Assembly (NCBI GenBank): GCA_028287885.1
Contig: JAQBOT010000074.1
Coordinates: 1-11,094 of the forward strand
Direction of reading: 5' to 3'
Length of the DNA: 11,094 nt
Source: Pedobacter sp.
Lineage (GTDB): Bacteria; Bacteroidota; Bacteroidia; Sphingobacteriales; Sphingobacteriaceae
A model generated the notes under the pieces. The model made no database searches. It worked only from the letters and a program-made list of their open reading frames with translations, and was not told the DNA's origin. Position 1 is the stretch's first letter; every line of letters starts with the position of its first letter. The translations under genes and the position numbers were made by a program. Below are positions 6,006 to 11,094 of this stretch, in pieces.

Positions 6006-6689
6006 TCAGAGCACATCTTTAAGAACAGACCAGACATTATCTGCTAAAATGCGATGCCCAGCAGCTGTTGGATGAATACCGTCTCCCTGATTTAACCGCG
6101 ACACACCGCCCACGCCCTCCAAGAGGAAAGGCACAAAGGCAAGCTTGTTTTCTTTCGCAAGTGTAGGAAACACGGCTTTAAAGTCTGCAGCATATTTTGC
6201 ACCCATGGTTGGTGGCATTAACATGCCAGTTAACACGATTTTGCAGTTAGGATATTTTGCTTTTACCTGGTCTATAATATCCTGTAAATTCTTGGAAGTC
6301 TCTGCAGGACTAATCCCCCGTAATCCATCATTAGCGCCAAGCTCAAGCACAAAAACATCAATATTTTGCTTGAGAATCCATGGGACTCTGGCCCTACCAC
6401 CTGCACTTGTTTCGCCGCTAAGTCCGGCAGTCACAACTTTATATGGTAGGTTCAAGGAATCTATTTTTTCTTGCAACAAACCGGGGAATGCCTCATCTGG
6501 ATCATTGAGACCATAACCAGCAGTCAGGCTATCGCCGAAAAATAATAGTGTTTTAGGCTTTTCTGGTGTCACTTTTTTCTCTATTTTAACGGATTGATCA
6601 GTTTTATTGGGTGCCTTGCCATTACTACAAGCCAGGAAAACCAATAATATGATGTATATATAGTTATGGCTTCTAAGTTTTGTCATCAT
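6006..6689 (-). CDS. tesA: TesA-like SGNH esterase/lysophospholipase, predicted lipoprotein
   Basis: A 227-residue GDSL/SGNH hydrolase of the TesA/arylesterase type, which cleaves acyl esters and thioesters (lysophospholipids, acyl-CoA in the E. coli enzyme). The catalytic blocks are all present: GDSLTAGYG with Ser54, the glycine block around G89-G92, GAND with Asn120, and DGIHP with Asp203 and His206. The N-terminus (MMTKLRSHNYIYIILLVFLACSN) is a short hydrophobic signal ending in LAC, which suggests lipidation at Cys21 (the residue at -3 is F, so not a perfect lipobox). A linker rich in K, P and E (about 24-46) then leads to the enzyme domain. E. coli TesA is soluble in the periplasm, so the anchor is a difference. 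Two adjacent ATG codons are possible starts. It is divergent from ybbA-ybbP, the same arrangement as in E. coli. Confidence 0.93.
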   Translation of the reverse strand: MMTKLRSHNYIYIILLVFLACSNGKAPNKTDQSVKIEKKVTPEKPKTLLFFGDSLTAGYGLNDPDEAFPGLLQEKIDSLNLPYKVVTAGLSGETSAGGRARVPWILKQNIDVFVLELGANDGLRGISPAETSKNLQDIIDQVKAKYPNCKIVLTGMLMPPTMGAKYAADFKAVFPTLAKENKLAFVPFLLEGVGGVSRLNQGDGIHPTAAGHRILADNVWSVLKDVL

Positions 6690-6762
6690 TGCAAGATAAA
6701 AGGAATTATCAAAACATATAAGAGCTGATTAGGTTTTGTTTGAAAACATTAAAGTTATTCGC

Positions 6763-7461
6763 GTGTCTGAAATATTAAGTGTCTCCAGTTTAAATAAGTC
6801 CTACACTTCTGCAGGAACTGCATTATCAGTTTTACAGGATGTTAATTTTACGATCAACCAAGGTTCAACCGTTTCTATTGTAGGGCCTTCGGGGAGTGGG
6901 AAGACTACCTTGCTCGGGCTTTGTGCAGGACTGGACCGTGCTACTTCCGGAAGCGTCAAACTTAACGGAATCACACTGGATAACTTGAATGAAGATGAGC
7001 GCGCCAGAATAAGAAACCAGTACATTGGGTTTATATTCCAGAATTTCCAACTGCTCCCAACCTTGACTGCCATTGAAAATGTGATGGTGCCACTTGAACT
7101 CAGGGGGGAAAGAAACGTGAAGAGCAGAGCTTTAGCATTGCTGGACAAGGTAGGCTTGGCAGACCGCGGCCACCACTACCCTACACAACTATCCGGAGGT
7201 GAACAACAGCGTGTATCATTGGCTAGGGCTTTCTCAAATAGCCCAAAGATCTTGTTTGCCGATGAACCTACTGGAAACCTGGATACAGAGACTGGCCACA
7301 AAGTAGAAAAATTGCTTTTTGACTTGAACACCGATGCAGGAACGACCTTAATTGTAGTTACGCACGACCTTGAGCTTGCCGGAAAGACATCAAGAATAAT
7401 CAGGCTTAAAGCGGGTGCAATTTTAAGTGACGACTTGGAATCTGTTCACTATGGATCATAA
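6763..7461 (+). CDS. ybbA: YbbA-type ABC transporter ATPase (LolD/MacB family)
   Basis: The nucleotide-binding subunit of a MacB-like (type VII) ABC system. Using the GTG at 6763 it has 232 residues: Walker A GPSGSGKTT (41-49), Q-loop Gln93, signature LSGGEQQR (143-150), Walker B ILFADEP with D167-E168, D-loop GNLD, and H-loop His201. The start is chosen at GTG, giving MSEILSVSSLNKSY, because that matches the normal N-terminus of the family; a TTG at 6736 would add nine unlikely residues. A TAGGTTTTG sequence at 6730-6738 resembles a -7 element and would fit the GTG start. The stop overlaps the permease gene by 11 bp, indicating translational coupling. LolD is less likely because the partner is one long permease and not a LolC/LolE pair. 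Confidence 0.92.
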   Translation: MSEILSVSSLNKSYTSAGTALSVLQDVNFTINQGSTVSIVGPSGSGKTTLLGLCAGLDRATSGSVKLNGITLDNLNEDERARIRNQYIGFIFQNFQLLPTLTAIENVMVPLELRGERNVKSRALALLDKVGLADRGHHYPTQLSGGEQQRVSLARAFSNSPKILFADEPTGNLDTETGHKVEKLLFDLNTDAGTTLIVVTHDLELAGKTSRIIRLKAGAILSDDLESVHYGS

Positions 7462-10003
7462 AGCAGGAATAAACCCGCTTTGGCTGTTCAAAATGGCCTG
7501 GCGGGATAGCCGGAAGAACCGTTCCAGACTCTTCCTCTTCATCTCTTCAATGGTGCTCGGCATTGCAGCACTCGTTGCAATTTATGCCGTGGGCGATAAC
7601 CTAAACCGAGACATTGATGCACAGGCAGCGACCCTAATTGGCGCCGACCTTAACCTGCATAGCAATAAGGAGCCCGCAAAACCTGCAAGAAAACTTTTGG
7701 ATTCTTTAAAGGCCAAGTCTACCGACTATGCAGAGGAACAAAGTTTTGCAAGTATGGTGCTCTTTATCAAAGGTCAGGGTACCCGGCTGGTTCAAATCAG
7801 GGCTCTAGAGGGAGATTATACGTTTTACGGTCAAATAGAGAGTACACCGCAGCGCGCATCCAAAACTTTCAGAACAGAAAAAAACGTTCTGGTCGACCGC
7901 ACCTTGATGCTGCAATACAATGCTAAAGTTGGTGATTCTGTTCAGATTGGAAAGTTAAACTTTAACATTGCTGGAACACTGGATAAAGCGCCTGGGCAGT
8001 CTGGCTTTGCAAGTACAATTGCCCCTTCTATATTTCTGCCGCTGCAATATCTCGCGAAAACCGGTCTAATTGAGAAAGGAAGTCGTATATCTTACAATTT
8101 CTACTACAAATTTCCAAGCACCCTTAATGTTGACCAGATGGTTACGCAATTATCAAAAGTGTTTGATAAAAATGATCTGGATGAGGATACCATTAGCTCC
8201 AAAAAAGCGAGTACCGGAAAGTCCTTCGCCGACGTAACTAAGTTTCTTTCACTTGTTGGCTTTATTGCCTTGCTGCTCGGCTGCATTGGGGTGGCGAGTG
8301 CGGTCCATATCTATGTTAAGGAGAAAATGCAAAGCGTGGCCATACTCAGATGTTTGGGCCTAAGTTCCAGACAGGCATTCTTTATCTACTTGATTCAGAT
8401 TACGGTGATTGGCTTGCTTGGTGCGATTGCGGGTTCTTTGCTTGGTACGCTGATCCAACAGATACTACCCGCAGTTTTTAAAGACTTTTTGCCACTGGAG
8501 ATGAGTACACGCATATCCTGGAGAGCCATTGAACAAGGCTTGCTTCTTGGTGTTCTAATATCCTTTCTGTTCTCCTTACTCCCTTTAATTTCCATCCGAA
8601 AGGTATCTCCACTGAATACCATCAGGATCTCTACGGAGGAACAAAAGACGGATAAAGACATATGGCGGTGGCTGGTTTACCTACTGATCATTGGATTTAT
8701 AGCTTGCTTCGCAAGGTTACAACTGCACAACTGGCGAGAAACCCTGATCTTTACGGGGAGTATTGTGGTAGGTTTTGGAATCTTGTATGGCGTGTCCGCA
8801 CTTACTATTAAGCTTATACGCAGGTTCTTTCCCAATGCCTGGAGTTACATCTGGCGACAAGGACTTTCTAACCTTTATCGCCCAAATAATCAAACAACCG
8901 TTCTTGTACTTGCCATCGGACTTGGAACCGCCTTTATTTGCACCCTATTTTTTGTACAATCTATTCTTATTGGAAGAATAACGCTGTCGACTAAAGAGAA
9001 CCAGGCAAACATGATCATTTTCGATATCCAGCCGGCGCAGAAAGCAGCGGTCACGAAGTTGACCCAGGGTCTGGGCTTGCCCCTCATTCAGGAGGTACCA
9101 ATCGTTACTATTCGTTTACAGGAAATCAATGGACTTACAGAAGCAGATAACAAAAAAGATACGGCAAACAGATATTCTAACCGTGCATTTAATTCGGAGC
9201 TCAGGGTAACCTTCCGAGACTCTCTAACTTCTTCAGAAAAAATTGTTGCAGGCAAGTGGCAGGGTATTGTTAAGAAGGGTGACACTGCCCGGGTCTCATT
9301 GGAGCAAGGTTATGCAAACCGTATCCGTGTGGGTGTGGGCGATAAGCTATTGTTCAATGTGCAGGGCGTGATGATACCTGCAGTTGTAGGTAGCATTCGA
9401 GATGTGGACTGGAACAGGATCCAGACCAACTTTCGCGTCTTATTTCCAAAAGGCGTTTTGGACGACGCACCCCAATTCCATGTGCTGGTTACCAGGGTAC
9501 CCAATGCAGCAACTTCTGCTGAATTCCAACAAAAGCTGGTTAGCGCCTTTCCAAATGTTTCAATCATAGATCTCGCTTTGATCTTAAATGTAGTGAACCA
9601 GATTTTAGATAAGATTGGCTTTGTTATTCGCTTTATGGCAGGCTTTAGTATTATAACAGGGTTGATTGTTTTAATTTCTTCTGTCTTGATAAGTAAGTAC
9701 CAGCGGATGCAAGAAAGTGTTCTCTTGAGAACACTGGGTGCCAGTAGTAAACAAGTGTTTTTGATCACTGCTATCGAGTACCTGTTGCTAGGTGCCATTG
9801 CGGCTTTTACAGGAATCATGATTGCTTTAGCCGGTAACTGGGCATTAGCAAGATTCACTTTTGACATTCCATTTTCACCAGACTGGCTTGCGGTGCTGGT
9901 CATTCTTGTATGTATTTCCTTGCTTACCTCGCTTATTGGCGTGTTAAACAGTAGGTCTGTGCTCAACCGGCCACCGCTGGAAATATTAAGGAAGAACAAT
10001 TAA
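7451..10003 (+). CDS. ybbP: YbbP-type ABC permease with duplicated FtsX domain
   Basis: A 850-residue membrane protein, counted from the ATG at 7451 (MDHKAGINPLWLFKMAWRD); the frame is open a further 24 bp upstream, but that part gives a poor N-terminus and a longer overlap with ybbA. Ten hydrophobic segments are visible at about 27-49, 265-290, 310-332, 363-382, 406-424, 430-455, 482-506, 723-747, 771-800 and 812-833. This is the ten-helix FtsX-duplicated layout of YbbP (E. coli about 800 residues), with large periplasmic domains at about 50-264 and 507-722. Each FtsX unit carries the typical coupling-helix sequences (KMQSVAILRCLGLSSRQAF near residue 293; RMQESVLLRTLGASSKQVF near 752). It forms the transport unit with YbbA. 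Systems of this type use mechanotransmission or extract lipids or proteins; the substrate here is unknown. Confidence 0.93.
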   Translation: MDHKAGINPLWLFKMAWRDSRKNRSRLFLFISSMVLGIAALVAIYAVGDNLNRDIDAQAATLIGADLNLHSNKEPAKPARKLLDSLKAKSTDYAEEQSFASMVLFIKGQGTRLVQIRALEGDYTFYGQIESTPQRASKTFRTEKNVLVDRTLMLQYNAKVGDSVQIGKLNFNIAGTLDKAPGQSGFASTIAPSIFLPLQYLAKTGLIEKGSRISYNFYYKFPSTLNVDQMVTQLSKVFDKNDLDEDTISSKKASTGKSFADVTKFLSLVGFIALLLGCIGVASAVHIYVKEKMQSVAILRCLGLSSRQAFFIYLIQITVIGLLGAIAGSLLGTLIQQILPAVFKDFLPLEMSTRISWRAIEQGLLLGVLISFLFSLLPLISIRKVSPLNTIRISTEEQKTDKDIWRWLVYLLIIGFIACFARLQLHNWRETLIFTGSIVVGFGILYGVSALTIKLIRRFFPNAWSYIWRQGLSNLYRPNNQTTVLVLAIGLGTAFICTLFFVQSILIGRITLSTKENQANMIIFDIQPAQKAAVTKLTQGLGLPLIQEVPIVTIRLQEINGLTEADNKKDTANRYSNRAFNSELRVTFRDSLTSSEKIVAGKWQGIVKKGDTARVSLEQGYANRIRVGVGDKLLFNVQGVMIPAVVGSIRDVDWNRIQTNFRVLFPKGVLDDAPQFHVLVTRVPNAATSAEFQQKLVSAFPNVSIIDLALILNVVNQILDKIGFVIRFMAGFSIITGLIVLISSVLISKYQRMQESVLLRTLGASSKQVFLITAIEYLLLGAIAAFTGIMIALAGNWALARFTFDIPFSPDWLAVLVILVCISLLTSLIGVLNSRSVLNRPPLEILRKNN

Positions 10004-10014
10004 GAAGTTTAATG

Positions 10015-10233
10015 TATAAAACGATTAGGCCGCTTTGTTTGCTATCAAAGATGCATATGATGGTTTCGCTTTGTTCAGTTTGATTTTGCAAACAAAATCA
10101 CCGGTTTGGGTACTATAAATAGTTTCAAATAAAGTCGCCGCTTTGTATCCGAACATTAGGTGCAAACGAAATCGCCGCATTGTTTGCAAAAGATATTTGC
10201 AAACAATGCGGCGACCCACGGTATTACAATCTT
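10015..10233. repeat. Degenerate tandem repeat array, 6 units of 35-37 bp
   Basis: Six similar units start at 10015, 10051, 10086, 10123, 10160 and 10197 (spacing 36, 35, 37, 37, 37). The first half of the unit has the approximate consensus TTGCAAACRAAATCGCCGC, followed by TTTGTTTGC and about 9 variable bases. Units 3 and 4 agree at 25 of 37 positions, and units 4 and 5 at 24 of 37. The core is itself an interrupted palindrome (TGCAAACAAA with TTTGTTTGCA). It fills nearly the whole space between ybbP and cysN. The period is not a multiple of 3, so it is unlikely to encode a repeat protein. It lacks the long unique spacers and exact repeats of CRISPR arrays. Confidence 0.7.
10172..10214 (-). 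terminator. Perfect 19-bp hairpin between convergent ybbP and cysN
   Basis: Positions 10172-10190 pair without mismatch with 10196-10214 around the loop AGATA (the stem includes CGCCGCATTGTTTGC). It lies 25 bp after the cysN stop and 168 bp after the ybbP stop, so it could terminate both. T-runs beside it are weak, and it is formed from the last two units of the repeat array, so a terminator role is an inference. Confidence 0.5.
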
Positions 10234-10239
10234 TATTTT

Positions 10240-11094
10240 TTACTCGACAATTGCCCTAAACATCAAAGCCGCTACCGTTAAGTGGGTCCTTGGATCGATC
10301 AAAATTGCAGAACCATTCCTCTTATTTTCCTCATAAAGATCAAATGGCAAATGATCTGCTGTTTTTATAACCACCCGGCCGATATCATTCAACTTGAATT
10401 CAAATTCTTCTTTTTTCTCGAGGGTGTTAATATCAACCTTATACAAGATCTCACGGATCTTACATTTGGTGACTTTACTGTTGTGCTGCAATAAATAGGT
10501 GGTAGATTCATCCAAATGACGCTTGTCCATCCAACATAGATCAACCTCAATAAGCTGTGAACTCTCTGGCAATGCATTCGAATTTACAAGCACATCTCCC
10601 CTGCTGATATCAATCTTGTCTTTCAACTGCACGGTTACTGACATGCCAGCATGCCCAACTTCCAATTGCTGATCAAACAAGTCAATCCTATCTATTGTGG
10701 ATGTAAATCCTGATGGTAAGACAGTCACCTGATCATTAACTTTGAATGTCCCACTAAGAATTCGTCCAGCATATCCACGGTAATCATGCAGTTCTTCAGT
10801 TTGCGGCCGGATAACCCATTGTACAGGCATACGCGCAAATTTCGAAGCATCAGGATCTTCTACATCAACGGTTTCCAAGAAATCTAACAGGCTTGAACCT
10901 GTATACCAATCCATATGATGCGACTTATGCACGATGTTGTCACCCTTCAAAGCACATACCGGTATAAACGTTACTTGTTGCAGCTTTACAGTGGCCGCAA
11001 GCTTTTTGTATTCATCAGTGATGGAACGAAACACAGAGTCGCTGTAGTCCTGCATATCCATCTTATTCACACAAACAACCACATTTTTGATCCC
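10240..11094 (-). CDS. cysN: Sulfate adenylyltransferase subunit 1 (GTPase), N-terminal third missing (5' end outside window)
   Basis: CysN couples GTP hydrolysis to the formation of adenosine 5'-phosphosulfate from sulfate and ATP, together with CysD, in assimilatory sulfate activation. The frame stays open to the window edge, giving 284 residues. They begin GIKNVVVCVNKMDM, which holds the G4 motif NKMD and the preceding LGI(R/K) segment of the family. The G5-like CALKGDN follows, then WYTGSSLLDFLETV and two EF-Tu-like beta-barrel domains (RPQTEELHDYRGYAGRI; HLTVAALMF near the end). About 135 N-terminal residues with the P-loop and switch regions lie outside the window. No APS-kinase domain follows, so it is not a CysNC fusion. 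CysD and other cys genes should lie just beyond the window. A hairpin follows the stop. Confidence 0.95.
   Translation of the reverse strand, partial: GIKNVVVCVNKMDMQDYSDSVFRSITDEYKKLAATVKLQQVTFIPVCALKGDNIVHKSHHMDWYTGSSLLDFLETVDVEDPDASKFARMPVQWVIRPQTEELHDYRGYAGRILSGTFKVNDQVTVLPSGFTSTIDRIDLFDQQLEVGHAGMSVTVQLKDKIDISRGDVLVNSNALPESSQLIEVDLCWMDKRHLDESTTYLLQHNSKVTKCKIREILYKVDINTLEKKEEFEFKLNDIGRVVIKTADHLPFDLYEENKRNGSAILIDPRTHLTVAALMFRAIVE

Noticed and set aside
9310..9999. Long minus-strand open frame (229 codons) opposite ybbP
   Set aside because: It is a shadow of the strongly supported permease frame, with no recognisable domain.
6763..10003. LolCDE lipoprotein-release system
   Set aside because: The permease is one 850-residue protein with ten membrane segments and the neighbour is tesA, which fits YbbAP and not a LolC/LolE pair.
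10025..10219. Minus-strand open frame of 64 codons in the ybbP-cysN gap
   Set aside because: It is made of the 36-37 bp repeats, whose period does not keep frame, and includes the perfect hairpin; no start signal is seen.
10015..10233. CRISPR array
   Set aside because: Repeats are degenerate and follow each other with only about 9 variable bases, not 25-40 bp spacers, and no cas gene is nearby.

Overview
The window (11,094 bp, moderately AT-rich) looks like chromosomal DNA from the Bacteroidota, most likely the family Sphingobacteriaceae (Pedobacter or Mucilaginibacter-like). The reasons are the protein families (a Bacteroidota-type Hc1 histone-like protein, an NTF2-like plus TPR secreted protein, Bacteroidota-style CysN and Kup), the near absence of Shine-Dalgarno sites, A-rich translation starts, and promoter elements of the TTG-n19-TAnnTTTG type. 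The genus is inference; the phylum is fairly safe. No tRNA, rRNA, insertion sequence, phage gene or CRISPR array was seen.

Layout. 1-154: 3' end of a plus-strand gene of unknown function with a coiled-coil tail, followed by a strong terminator (255-288). 323-366: a decayed copy of a piece of rpiA. 382-1257 (minus): AraC-family regulator, divergent from 1422-2165 (plus), a secreted NTF2-like/TPR protein. The latter converges with rpiA (2170-2853, minus), leaving 4 bp between them. 2854-3188: a mostly empty gap ending in a terminator. 3189-3368 (minus): a 59-residue Hc1 histone H1-like gene, divergent from 3545-3826 (plus), a 93-residue acidic disordered protein. 3931-3978: a 20-bp hairpin after kup. 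3997-5934 (minus): kup potassium transporter. 6006-6689 (minus): a TesA-like SGNH esterase lipoprotein, divergent from ybbA-ybbP (6763-7461 and 7451-10003, plus, overlapping by 11 bp). 10015-10233: an array of degenerate 36-37 bp tandem repeats. 10240-11094 (minus): the C-terminal two thirds of cysN.

How they work together. tesA, ybbA and ybbP form the best-supported functional unit: a MacB/LolCDE-type ABC system beside a periplasmic lysophospholipase/thioesterase, in the same divergent order as in E. coli, except that here the esterase appears to be lipid-anchored. RpiA (pentose phosphate pathway), Kup (potassium uptake) and CysN (sulfate activation) are housekeeping genes with no clear link to their neighbours. 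The AraC regulator and the secreted TPR protein may form a regulator-target pair.

The most unusual features are the 36-37 bp tandem repeat array between ybbP and cysN, the rpiA fragment 2.4 kb from the intact gene, and the cysteine-rich sensor half of the AraC protein. I found no complete unknown multi-gene system.
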